Shown one piece after another: positions 27,256 to 35,154 of a stretch of DNA of 64,000 nucleotides. The translations under genes were made by a program, and so were the position numbers. A model generated the notes under the pieces. The model saw only the letters and a program-made list of their open reading frames with translations, was not told where the DNA came from and made no database searches. Origin of the DNA: an uncultured Eubacterium sp. (GTDB lineage: Bacteria > Bacillota > Clostridia > Lachnospirales > Lachnospiraceae); the NCBI GenBank assembly GCA_905235555.1, contig CAJOMD010000001.1, positions 1 through 64,000 on the forward strand. Reading direction: 5' to 3'. How positions within the stretch are numbered: the first letter of the stretch is position 1; each line of letters begins with the position of its first letter.

Positions 27256-28506
27256 TTAATCTTCATCAGACTTTTTAGCCAACTCTTTCAACTCTGCCAA
27301 TTTTTCCTCTGACGTAGGCTTATCAAGTGATGGCATTTTAATATTTTTTCTATCTAGTTTTATTTCTACTGCATCATTTAGAAGTCCAGTGATAGTAGCC
27401 ACAATAGGAACACCTATAAGCATACCAACTACGCCAAATGCCCAGCCACCAATTGTGATGGCGAAAATAATCCATAAAGGTCTAAGTCCAGTAGAGCCTC
27501 CCAAAATCTTTGGTCCAATAACGTTTCCGTCTACCTGCATAATTACAATGATAAATATTGCAAATACTAAAGCACCTTGCCATCCCGAAGCAACTAATAA
27601 TATCAATATACTAGGAACGGCACCAATGAATGGTCCAAAGTAAGGAATCATATTTGTAACACCAATAACAATAGCTATCAACAATGCGTTTGCAATAAAT
27701 CCCTGGAAGAAGATACCCATAATTAACATTGAAATATAGGTAATAATACCCATAATCAAAGAGTCTAACATTTTGCCGTCAAAGAAGTTACTGAAAATAG
27801 AAACTGATCTTTTTGCGACATAACAAATTCTTTTAGCATTGTGCTCTTCAAAGAATGCATATAAAACTCTTTTAATACTTCTAGTCTGAACTTTTTTATC
27901 AATGATAAGGTAAATTGAAACGATAAATGCGATAATAATATTAATAACAGCACCAATAACAGCCGAACCTGTTGATATAACCGTAGAAGTTATATCTTTA
28001 GCATAATCTGAAACTAAACCTTTTAGATAACTGGCATTAAGATACTTATTAACTGTGTCTACTAAACCTACATCCACTTTCTTATCTACCCAAGCGGCTA
28101 ATTTTAATACAGAGTCGCGTGCGCCATCTATTTGCTTAACAAGATCATATGCAGTATTCGCAATACTTGGAACAATAAAGAATATAGCACTGATAATTGC
28201 CGCCAAAACTAAAATGTAAGAAATAGTGATTGATAAAGCATTGTTCAAACCAGGGTTTTTTATTTTAATTAATTTTCCAAACAAGAATCTACGCATCCAG
28301 TTAACTAGAGGATTGATTAGGAACGCAATTAAGATTCCTAGAAAAAATGGCTCTAGAGTAGATGCTAAGTTACCTATGAAAGTGGCTGAGTCTTTCCAGA
28401 AAAAAATTAGTTTAAAGGCAATTCCCAAAAGACACAAAGTTCCAAAGGCATAAGCAGAAATTGTAAAGTATTTGCTGCTAGATTTAAATTTGCTATGTTT
28501 ACTCAT
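27256..28506 (-). CDS. AI-2E family membrane permease
   Basis: This is a 416-residue polytopic membrane protein of the AI-2E/PerM (YdbI-type) family. About eight hydrophobic segments are visible: two near the N-terminus, a pair around residues 90-115, and a dense C-terminal block. NMIPYFGPFIGAVPSIL is the family hallmark. Members have been linked to autoinducer-2 or sodium/proton export, so the substrate cannot be assigned. The start follows CGGAGG. It is a single-gene unit. Confidence 0.88.
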   Translation of the reverse strand: MSKHSKFKSSSKYFTISAYAFGTLCLLGIAFKLIFFWKDSATFIGNLASTLEPFFLGILIAFLINPLVNWMRRFLFGKLIKIKNPGLNNALSITISYILVLAAIISAIFFIVPSIANTAYDLVKQIDGARDSVLKLAAWVDKKVDVGLVDTVNKYLNASYLKGLVSDYAKDITSTVISTGSAVIGAVINIIIAFIVSIYLIIDKKVQTRSIKRVLYAFFEEHNAKRICYVAKRSVSIFSNFFDGKMLDSLIMGIITYISMLIMGIFFQGFIANALLIAIVIGVTNMIPYFGPFIGAVPSILILLVASGWQGALVFAIFIIVIMQVDGNVIGPKILGGSTGLRPLWIIFAITIGGWAFGVVGMLIGVPIVATITGLLNDAVEIKLDRKNIKMPSLDKPTSEEKLAELKELAKKSDED

Positions 28507-28626
28507 AATAACCTCCGTTTAATTGTTCTATAAATAAGTATAAAATTATTGCTACTTAATATCAAGAATGAATTAAAAAAAATAAAAAAGGAGAGTTTTT
28601 ATTTGGAGAAAAAGAGAAAATAATTC

Positions 28627-28655
28627 TTGAAAAAGATAATAAACTGTATTATAAT
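28627..28655 (+). promoter_or_regulatory. Promoter of tRNA-Lys
   Basis: TTGAAA (28627-28632) and perfect TATAAT (28650-28655) are separated by 17 bp, about 32 nt upstream of the tRNA. Confidence 0.8.
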
Positions 28656-28686
28656 ATTTCACGTTCACGTTGTGAACAACATATAA

Positions 28687-28759
28687 CCGCCTCTAGCTCA
28701 GTTGGAAGAGCACCTGACTCTTAATCAGGGTGTCCAGGGTTCGAGCCCCTGGAGGCGGA
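28687..28759 (+). tRNA. tRNA-Lys (anticodon CTT)
   Basis: The 73-nt cloverleaf has acceptor CCGCCTC/GAGGCGG, D-arm AGCTCAGTTGGAAGAGC, anticodon loop CTCTTAA (CTT), T-loop TTCGAGC and discriminator A. It reads AAG. CCA is not encoded. A complex repeat element starts about 40 bp downstream. Confidence 0.95.
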
Positions 28760-28800
28760 CGCGGGTACCGCTTCGAGCACTATATAGCTTGGGGTGGTGC

Positions 28801-28943
28801 TTTTGTTTAGCAACGAGAATTATAGGAAATAAAAAAATGTAGAAACAAATCAATTTGTTTCTACATTTTTTATTGAGTATGAGGCGACTGCCTCCACGAA
28901 AGAGACCGAAGGTCTCTGAGTGAATTCTCGTTGCTAAACAAAA
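28801..28943. repeat. Nested inverted repeats downstream of tRNA-Lys
   Basis: A 21-bp perfect inverted repeat (28801-28821 with 28923-28943, arm TTTTGTTTAGCAACGAGAATT) encloses a second perfect 19-bp hairpin (28832-28850 with 28853-28871, 2-nt loop, then T residues). The inner hairpin looks like the tRNA-Lys terminator. The outer pair encloses it and one copy of the 39-nt repeat described separately. The stretch has no ORF. It may be a small non-autonomous element or a structured RNA. Confidence 0.85.
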
Positions 28944-28990
28944 ACTGTGTTGCGACTGCCTCCACGAAAGAGACCGAAGGTCTCTGAGTG
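28884..28990 (+). repeat. 39-nt exact direct repeat, two copies
   Basis: The 39-nt unit starting GCGACTGCCTCCACGAAAGA occurs at 28884-28922 and 28952-28990, a 68-bp period. Each unit contains the small hairpin AGAGACC-GAA-GGTCTCT. The first copy lies just inside the right arm of the nested inverted repeat and the second just outside it. The second ends 9 bp before the gtrA stop codon. Confidence 0.9.
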
Positions 28991-28999
28991 CGCTAGTTG

Positions 29000-29467
29000 C
29001 TATTTTTCTTTTTTTGTAAATATAAATAATTTACTAAACACATAATTGGCAACAATAACTATAAAGCTAATTATTATTACTGCCCATAAACCTTCAACGC
29101 CAAACAGTGTCTGATCCAGTCCGATACTAACAAGAAAAGGAGTTCCAAACACTTCTAACAATCCAGTTAATGCTCTAGCCCCTATGAAACTTATTAATTC
29201 TCTCCAGAAAACCTTAGGGGCCCAAGATCTACTTTCAAATACCCATATCTTATTAGTAAAGAAAGCAAATAGAACGGCCACGACCCAAGCAATTAACTTA
29301 GCAATACCAATATAAAGAGGCTTGTTAGTCATAAACTCTGCAAGGGCTTTAACGCTAATAGAATAAACAACCAAGTTTACTACTGTGGCCAATACTCCCA
29401 TGATAATATACATTATCATTTCTTTATTGAGTATATATTTTTTTAATAAGTTAAAGATTTTCTTCAT
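29000..29467 (-). CDS. GtrA family membrane protein
   Basis: This 155-residue protein with four membrane segments is of the GtrA type, thought to flip or assist transfer of polyprenyl-phosphate-linked sugars. Family features are an early segment MYIIMGVLATVVNLVVYSIS, FFTNKIWVFES near the middle, and a final segment ending with NYVFSKLFIFTKK. No GtrB partner is adjacent. Its start is 3 bp after the stop of the upstream hypothetical gene, so the two are co-transcribed. Confidence 0.85.
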   Translation of the reverse strand: MKKIFNLLKKYILNKEMIMYIIMGVLATVVNLVVYSISVKALAEFMTNKPLYIGIAKLIAWVVAVLFAFFTNKIWVFESRSWAPKVFWRELISFIGARALTGLLEVFGTPFLVSIGLDQTLFGVEGLWAVIIISFIVIVANYVFSKLFIFTKKEK

Positions 29468-29470
29468 TCA

Positions 29471-30160
29471 CTATCTACCTACCGATTCATAAGATAAAAC
29501 AGTGCCACCTTGTGGACTATAGTTTAGAGCCAAAATAGTCTGCTTATCAGTCTTCTTGGCAGCTGTTCTCCAAGAATCTCTCCAAGAATCGTTTGAGTAT
29601 TTGATAGTAAATGTTGGCTTTCCATATTTATTTCTCAATTTCTTTGAAAGCTTATCTTGCTCAGCCTTCTTGATGTCTCCAAATTGGATTCTGATATCAA
29701 ATAACTTTTTATCTTTAAAAACATATTGTAGTAAAGCACCTGATGGAGCTTTTGCTGGTTTTACGCCAAAGAACTTAGCCTTTGGTGAGTATGTATATGT
29801 AAGATATGTGTAACCATCTTTAGTGGTGGCCTGAGAAGGATTATCTAAAGTATCCTCCTGTGTCTTCTCAAACTTTTTAACCTTCTTAATCTTATCTCCA
29901 AATTTCACATCTCTTACGCTGATATTCAGTTTTTTAGTTTTGCCTTCGTTACCTTTAGTCTCTTCAACATTAATAGTAGCAGGAATTTGTCCCTTCTTGC
30001 TGTCGTCCTTTGAAGCACCTTTGCCACCAAACCAGCCGAGTGAAATTCCCAAAATTACAAAAGCTGCAACTAAAATAGCAATAACTACTGACGCAATAAT
30101 AATGAGTTGCTTGTTGCTTTCTTTAGGCTCAGGAGCCTGCGTGTTGTTGATGTTATCCAT
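29471..30160 (-). CDS. Hypothetical single-pass membrane protein
   Basis: I do not recognise a family. The 229-residue product has a short cytoplasmic N-terminus, one membrane segment near residues 19-42 (LIIIASVVIAILVAAFVILG), a Lys/Gly/Ser linker and an extracytoplasmic domain of about 150 residues. The domain has repeated aromatic and Lys residues (SNDSWRDSWRT, GYTYLTYTYSP). Lacking a lipobox, it is membrane anchored rather than a lipoprotein. I chose ATG 30160 behind GGGAGG; the track start, TTG 30175, overlaps that ribosome site. It is co-transcribed with gtrA. Confidence 0.75.
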   Translation of the reverse strand: MDNINNTQAPEPKESNKQLIIIASVVIAILVAAFVILGISLGWFGGKGASKDDSKKGQIPATINVEETKGNEGKTKKLNISVRDVKFGDKIKKVKKFEKTQEDTLDNPSQATTKDGYTYLTYTYSPKAKFFGVKPAKAPSGALLQYVFKDKKLFDIRIQFGDIKKAEQDKLSKKLRNKYGKPTFTIKYSNDSWRDSWRTAAKKTDKQTILALNYSPQGGTVLSYESVGR

Positions 30161-30244
30161 AATTACCTCCCACAATTCTTAATTACTATCGACAATTATA
30201 TCATCATATATACTAAATATAAAGAAACAAAATGTGAAAAAAGT

Positions 30245-30272
30245 TTGAATTCTAATATGTATTTGATAGAAT
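30245..30272 (+). promoter_or_regulatory. Putative promoter for the ATP-grasp gene pair
   Basis: TTGAAT (30245-30250) and TAGAAT (30267-30272) are spaced by 16 bp, about 30 nt before the first ATP-grasp gene. The match is moderate. Confidence 0.45.
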
Positions 30273-30303
30273 TAATAGCAAGACAACGACAGGAGAAACA
30301 TTG

Positions 30304-31179
30304 ATGAAACAAGGTTGGTTGATAGTAAATGGGTTTTTAGAAAATCCAAAATTTGATGAAATTTATAACTGGATTTTGACAGCAGCAAAGGAAAATGATG
30401 TTGAACTTCGAAAGCTTACAAATGACCAAGTGACGTCTATTCTGCCAATAAGCACTGGCGAGACGGACTGGAAGGCAAGACCAGATTTTGTGTTATTCTG
30501 GGACAAAGACGTGAAACTTGCTAGAATGCTAGAGGCAGAAGGGTTCAAAGTGTTCAACAGCGCCGATGCCATAGAGGCGTGCGATGACAAATCGCTAACC
30601 TTTATCAAACTAAAAGATACTGATATCCCAGTGCCAGTTACTTTTAATGCGCCGCTTTGCTTTGAATCGAAATATCCTGACTACACATTCTTGCTCCAAA
30701 TAGAGAACAAAATTGGATACCCAATGATTATAAAGAAAAATGAGGGATCATTTGGGAACGAAGTATACTTGGCCAAAGACTTTAATGAGGCAGTTGCTAT
30801 AATAGAGGGGATTGGACCAAATTCTTTTATTATGCAAGAATATATTGAGGCCTCTAAGGGTCAAAGTGCTAGACTTCAAGTGGTGGGAAATGAAGTTATT
30901 ACATCTATGAAGCTTACCAACGAGGAAGACTTTAAATCGAACGTGACTGGTGGCGGAAAGATGGAACATTATGAGCCCACAGATGAAGAAATTCAAATCG
31001 CACTTAAGGCTTGCGAAAAGTTAGACCTAGATTTTGCCGGAGTGGATATAATTTGGGATAAAAATGGAAAACCATTACTTTGCGAGATAAATTCAAATGC
31101 ACATTTTAAAAATATTTTTGACTGCACCCAAGTGGATGCAGCAGACGCCATTTTAAAATATATTTTGAAGAAGATTTAA
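30304..31179 (+). CDS. ATP-grasp ligase, RimK-like (first of a pair)
   Basis: The 291-residue protein has an ATP-grasp fold of the RimK/alpha-L-glutamate ligase type, enzymes that join an amino acid to a carboxyl group through an acyl phosphate. Seen are a variable N-terminal domain, IIKKNEGSFGNEVYLA (nucleotide-binding loop), FIMQEYIEAS, and the metal-binding end FAGVDIIWDKNGKPLLCEINSNAHF with the ExN motif. The substrate is unknown. ATG 30304 is preferred over TTG 30301 because of spacing from AGGAGA. Only 1 bp separates it from the second ATP-grasp gene. Confidence 0.85.
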   Translation: MKQGWLIVNGFLENPKFDEIYNWILTAAKENDVELRKLTNDQVTSILPISTGETDWKARPDFVLFWDKDVKLARMLEAEGFKVFNSADAIEACDDKSLTFIKLKDTDIPVPVTFNAPLCFESKYPDYTFLLQIENKIGYPMIIKKNEGSFGNEVYLAKDFNEAVAIIEGIGPNSFIMQEYIEASKGQSARLQVVGNEVITSMKLTNEEDFKSNVTGGGKMEHYEPTDEEIQIALKACEKLDLDFAGVDIIWDKNGKPLLCEINSNAHFKNIFDCTQVDAADAILKYILKKI

Positions 31180-31180
31180 T

Positions 31181-31939
31181 ATGAAGGGTTGGATAATTTA
31201 CGAAAAAAAAGATGCGGAGAAAAATATCGCATTTATAAGCAGACTGACAACAGAACTAGCCAAGTATAACATAGAGGCTAGGTTAGTTTTTGCGGGCAAC
31301 GAGCAAAAAAAGGAAACCCCTTCATTTGCAATCAATAGAAGTAGAGATTATAAGATAGCAGAGCGTCTAGAGAACAAGGGCGTCAAAGTCTTTAACGAGA
31401 GCAACCTCACAAAACTTAGCAATGATAAAAAAAGAATGCACCAGTTTTTTGATGGGAAAGTTCCACAGATGAAATTGGTTGAGGAGTATCCGTTCGTTCT
31501 AAAAAGTGTAGATGGACACGGAGGCCACGAAGTGTTTATGGTGGGTTCTAGAGAAGAAGAGGATAAGGCCGTTTTAGCGCTTGGGACAAAGGACTATATT
31601 AAGCAAGAAGTTTGTTCAGATTTAGGCAAAGACAAAAGAGTTTATATAGTAGGAAATAAAGTAGTTTCTTCTATATTAAGAGAGGCAGATGATTTTAGAA
31701 GCAACTATTCGCTTGGAGGAAAAGCAACTGTATGTGATCTTGATACAAACGAACTAGAGATAGTAGATAAGATTTTGAAAATCATCAATATAGATTATGC
31801 GGGAATAGATTTGATTTATAATAATGGTAAGCCTGTATTTAACGAAATAGAAGATCCAGTGGGCGCTAAAATGCTCTACGAAAACACGGATATAGATATA
31901 GTAGAAATTTTTGTAAAATATATTATAGATAATTTATAA
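31181..31939 (+). CDS. ATP-grasp protein, RimK-like (second of a pair)
   Basis: This 252-residue paralogue of the preceding ligase shares the layout and motifs DFRSNYSLGGKA (first copy DFKSNVTGGGKM) and YAGIDLIYNNGKPVFNEIEDP. The usual ExN metal ligand is ExE here (NEIED), so activity or specificity may differ. The central loop is VLKSVDGHGGHEVFMV. The paired arrangement suggests successive ligations or a heteromeric enzyme; this is inference. A DUF5662 gene follows after 9 bp. Confidence 0.8.
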   Translation: MKGWIIYEKKDAEKNIAFISRLTTELAKYNIEARLVFAGNEQKKETPSFAINRSRDYKIAERLENKGVKVFNESNLTKLSNDKKRMHQFFDGKVPQMKLVEEYPFVLKSVDGHGGHEVFMVGSREEEDKAVLALGTKDYIKQEVCSDLGKDKRVYIVGNKVVSSILREADDFRSNYSLGGKATVCDLDTNELEIVDKILKIINIDYAGIDLIYNNGKPVFNEIEDPVGAKMLYENTDIDIVEIFVKYIIDNL

Positions 31940-31948
31940 GGTTAATAG

Positions 31949-32503
31949 ATGAACACATTAAGAAAATTGTTTGGACATTTTCATACAGTTACACGGCACA
32001 GACATATAGTGATTAAAAATTGTGCAAGAGCAGGTATACTTTGGCAAGGTTTAAAGCACGACCTATCGAAGTATTCACCTACAGAGTTTATTCCTGGAGT
32101 GAAATATTACACGGGCGACAGAAGTCCTAACGAGGGTGAAAGAAAAGAGTTAGGATATTCAAAGGCATGGATTCATCACAAGGGCAGAAACAAACACCAC
32201 TTTGAGTATTGGCAGGATATAAGCCTACAAACTCATAAGTACGAATATATGCCGATGCCTTACAGATATGTGGCCGAGATGTTTTGTGATAGAGTAGCGG
32301 CCAGCAAAATTTACCGTGGCAAAGAATACATAGACAGTGACCCACTTAATTATTTTGTAGGACGACATGCGAAGTCTATTATGGCGCCAGAGACGGCTGA
32401 AGAATTGGAAGAACTATTAAGTATGCTTGCTGAAAAAGGAGAGAAGCAGACGTTTAAATACTTGAAAAAAGAAATTAAAAGGAGAAAGAAAAATGAAAGA
32501 TGA
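31949..32503 (+). CDS. DUF5662 family protein
   Basis: The 184-residue soluble protein matches the DUF5662 pattern as I know it: an N-terminal FGHFHTVTRHRHIVIKNC, GLKHDLSKYSPTEF near residue 37, HHKGRNKHHFEYW and YVAEMFCDRVAASKIYRGKEY. The repeated His and Asp residues suggest a metal-dependent phosphohydrolase fold similar to HD proteins, but function is not established. Its 3' end overlaps the HIT gene by 11 bp, so translation is coupled. Confidence 0.8.
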   Translation: MNTLRKLFGHFHTVTRHRHIVIKNCARAGILWQGLKHDLSKYSPTEFIPGVKYYTGDRSPNEGERKELGYSKAWIHHKGRNKHHFEYWQDISLQTHKYEYMPMPYRYVAEMFCDRVAASKIYRGKEYIDSDPLNYFVGRHAKSIMAPETAEELEELLSMLAEKGEKQTFKYLKKEIKRRKKNER

Positions 32504-32903
32504 TTGTATTTTTTGTAAATTAGCAAACGGAGTTTTTGAAACAAACACTTTATACGAAGATGATCAGTTCAGAGTAATCTTTGATGCATCACCTGCCACG
32601 AAGGGTCACGTATTAGTGATTCCTAAAGAACACTATGCAAATGTATTTGAGATACCAGAGGACTTGATGGCAGATGCATACAAGGTTGCAAAGAAAGTGG
32701 CTACAGTATTAAAAGAAGTGACAGGGTGTGATGGAATTAATATTTTACAGAATAATGGCGAAGTGGCAGGACAGACAGTTTTCCACCTACACATCCACAT
32801 CATCCCTAGATACGAAAAGGGAGAAATGGTGCAATGGACTCCAGGCGAACTAGATGAAGCAGCAGTAAAGGAAATAATAGCAAAATCACAAACGCTTCTA
32901 TAA
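32493..32903 (+). CDS. HIT family nucleotide hydrolase
   Basis: The 136-residue HIT protein has the hallmark HLHIHIIP near residue 97 and N-terminal CIFCKLANG, a possible zinc half-site with the first cysteines. The family hydrolyses nucleoside phosphoramidates and dinucleoside polyphosphates; the natural substrate here is unknown. It overlaps the DUF5662 gene by 11 bp, its ribosome site AAAAGGAGA lying within that gene, and ends the four-gene ATP-grasp operon. Confidence 0.92.
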   Translation: MKDDCIFCKLANGVFETNTLYEDDQFRVIFDASPATKGHVLVIPKEHYANVFEIPEDLMADAYKVAKKVATVLKEVTGCDGINILQNNGEVAGQTVFHLHIHIIPRYEKGEMVQWTPGELDEAAVKEIIAKSQTLL

Positions 32904-32925
32904 AAATAATCAATATTTGGACAAG

Positions 32926-32975
32926 AAAAAAGAGGTTTGGTCAATAAGCTTTTTAGCGAAACCATCCTCTTTTTT
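32926..32975. terminator. Bidirectional terminator between HIT and DUF6273 genes
   Basis: AAAAAGAGG pairs with CCTCTTTTT, with further imperfect pairing (GGT/ACC) around a loop. A- and T-rich tails suit termination in both directions between convergent genes. Confidence 0.75.
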
Positions 32976-32994
32976 CTACCTTAAAAAAGGAATT

Positions 32995-34074
32995 TTATTT
33001 TATCTTTACCCACATACATGGGCGAGTGTTTATATATCTGTCATTTACTGGATATCCAGATTCTTTCACTTGGCCATATGATACGAACTGCGCTTCTCTT
33101 TGAGTTTCTCCAGGTCCAATCAACCAGTAATCTCTCAAAAATAAATTTAAGTCTGCTCCATACTTATAGGCCTGATCCTCATTTAACATAAATATTTTAT
33201 CTTTGGTAGTAGAACCTTTTGTACCAAATTCTTTGTTATCTTTTACTATAACTTTAGTTTTTATAATACTGTCTTTCATAGCATCAGTAAAAGTATCATT
33301 CATATAGGAAGAGTTTAGATATTCCCGCATGCTACAACTTTCCCAAGTGACCTTATCATCAGTAGTGTTATATGCTATGCCAGGTATAGGTTTAGTTTTA
33401 ATAAGAAAAGCCTTGTCCTTTTTCTTTTCTGCCACTACCCAATGTGCTTCGCCAAACAAAATATCACCGTGTTTTTTAGTCTTCTTCAAAAGGTTAATTT
33501 CGCATGTTGCAAGTTTATCCCCGCTGTCTTTATAATCTCTGATTTCTCTGAAAGCATCGCGGGCTTTCTCATAATTTTTTGCCTTTAATTGTTCCACGCC
33601 GTGTTGATATCTGTTGTTTATATATCTTTTCTCACTGTCACGGTAATCTTTTAAATGTAGGAACATCTTGTATGCCTTTTCATGATTTCCAATATTCTCA
33701 TAAAATGAAGACCTCATATATGCTCCGTGATTAGTCTGTCTAGTATAGAAGAAACCGATAATGCCCACAATAACCAACAAGACAACAATTCTCAAAAGCC
33801 ATGTAGAAACCTTACTTGGTTTTTTTAAGTCCATAGGATTCTTTGGTGCAGGTGGAAGATTATCCTCCATTTTAGAATAATTCTCTGCCTCAGTCCTACA
33901 CTTGGTAGCCATTTCTTCTGAATCGGCATAACCACCTAATGCCTCAAATCTTTTGGCAGCTCTTTGCAAGGTCTTTGCCTTATCAGAATTCTTAGTCAAA
34001 CATTCAATAGAATTTACTAGAGCTTTGGCATTGTTATATTGATTTTGTAATTCCACATCATTTACTTCAGCCAT
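32995..34074 (-). CDS. DUF6273 membrane protein with N-terminal helical repeats
   Basis: The 359-residue protein has a cytoplasmic N-terminus with a TPR-like helical unit (residues 1-72), one membrane segment (residues 90-109, LLRIVVLLVIVGIIGFFY), then helical repeats (HEKAYKMFLHLKDYRDSE and YEKARDAFREIRDYKDSG) and a C-terminal DUF6273 domain (ILFGEAHWVVAE to RPCMWVKIK, with CSMREYLNSSY). DUF6273 is common in clostridia and of unknown function; the fold looks like a lectin or sulfatase-modifying-like module. It is third in an operon with the LCP and murG genes, 15 bp behind murG, suggesting an envelope role. Confidence 0.8.
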   Translation of the reverse strand: MAEVNDVELQNQYNNAKALVNSIECLTKNSDKAKTLQRAAKRFEALGGYADSEEMATKCRTEAENYSKMEDNLPPAPKNPMDLKKPSKVSTWLLRIVVLLVIVGIIGFFYTRQTNHGAYMRSSFYENIGNHEKAYKMFLHLKDYRDSEKRYINNRYQHGVEQLKAKNYEKARDAFREIRDYKDSGDKLATCEINLLKKTKKHGDILFGEAHWVVAEKKKDKAFLIKTKPIPGIAYNTTDDKVTWESCSMREYLNSSYMNDTFTDAMKDSIIKTKVIVKDNKEFGTKGSTTKDKIFMLNEDQAYKYGADLNLFLRDYWLIGPGETQREAQFVSYGQVKESGYPVNDRYINTRPCMWVKIK

Positions 34075-34089
34075 AAAATCCTCCCCAAA

Positions 34090-35151
34090 TTACTTTACCT
34101 GTTCCAAAATAGTTTCAATTATTGAATCAACCCCACCACTAAAATTAGAAGACTTCATAGCCTCAATATACTTATCTTTGTTTGAGTAGAGTTCATTTAC
34201 TTTATTTGATAAATCTTCGCTAGTGGCGCCGTCCTCTTCCAAAACTACACTAAATCCTTGGTTTACAAATGACTTAGCATTTAAAATCTGATCGCCTCTG
34301 CTAGCGTTTGCTGATAGAGGAATTAAAATATTAGGCTTCGCCAAAGCAACAATCTCAAAGATGGAGTTTGCACCCGCTCTTGAAATCATCAAATCAGCCA
34401 TAGCAAAGAAATCTTTCATTTCATCTTTTATATATTCAAACTGTGCGTAACCAACGGTGTCTTTTAAAGAATCATCAGTCTTTCCTTCGCCGCAGAGGTG
34501 AGCCACATTAAATTTCTTAAGTAAGGTAGGAAGAGCATCTCTAACTAGTTTGTTTACATTTTCTGCACCCAGACTTCCGCCAGTGACCATAATGATTGGC
34601 TTATCGTCTGTGAAGCCGCACATCTTCTTGGCAACATCAGGATTACCCTCAAACAACTCGGCCCTAATAGGAGAGCCAGTAAACTTTCCCTTGCTTCCTA
34701 AGTGTTTTGCAGTCTCTGGGAAAGAATAGCAAACTAATGATGTCTTTTTAAGAGCAAGTCGATTCGCCAAACCTGGAGTGATGTCTGATTCGTGACTGAT
34801 GACAGGTATATTGTACTTAGCTGCAGCATACACTACAGGAACAGTTACAAAACCGCCTTTTGAGAAAACCACATCAGGTTTAAACTTCTTAATAATTCTT
34901 TTGGCCTGGAAATATCCCTTGACAATCTTAAATGGGTCAATGAAATTTTGGAAACTAAAATATCTTCTCAATTTACCAGAAGAAATGCCAGCATAATCTA
35001 AGCCAGCATCCTCCACCAATTGTTTTTCCATGCCCTTTTTAGAGCCAATATATTTAATTTCAAAATCAGCGGCCTTAAGTTTTGGAACCAGTGCGATGTT
35101 AGGAGTCACATGACCCGCAGTTCCGCCGCCTGTTAAAATTATTTTCTTCAT
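34090..35151 (-). CDS. murG: UDP-GlcNAc:undecaprenyl-PP-MurNAc-pentapeptide GlcNAc transferase MurG
   Basis: MurG converts lipid I to lipid II on the inner face of the membrane. The N-terminal GGGTAGHVTPNIALVPKL is the hallmark and GGSLGAENVNKLV opens the UDP-GlcNAc-binding domain; ISRAGANSIFEI and PLSANASRGDQILNA complete the donor site. The 353-residue length is normal. It stands apart from any division/cell-wall cluster here, lying 3 bp after an LCP ligase gene and before a DUF6273 gene. Confidence 0.94.
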   Translation of the reverse strand: MKKIILTGGGTAGHVTPNIALVPKLKAADFEIKYIGSKKGMEKQLVEDAGLDYAGISSGKLRRYFSFQNFIDPFKIVKGYFQAKRIIKKFKPDVVFSKGGFVTVPVVYAAAKYNIPVISHESDITPGLANRLALKKTSLVCYSFPETAKHLGSKGKFTGSPIRAELFEGNPDVAKKMCGFTDDKPIIMVTGGSLGAENVNKLVRDALPTLLKKFNVAHLCGEGKTDDSLKDTVGYAQFEYIKDEMKDFFAMADLMISRAGANSIFEIVALAKPNILIPLSANASRGDQILNAKSFVNQGFSVVLEEDGATSEDLSNKVNELYSNKDKYIEAMKSSNFSGGVDSIIETILEQVK

Positions 35152-35154
35152 ATG

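Noticed and set aside
28884-28990. CRISPR array
   Set aside because: Only two repeat copies, a single 29-nt spacer that is part of an inverted-repeat arm, and no cas genes nearby.
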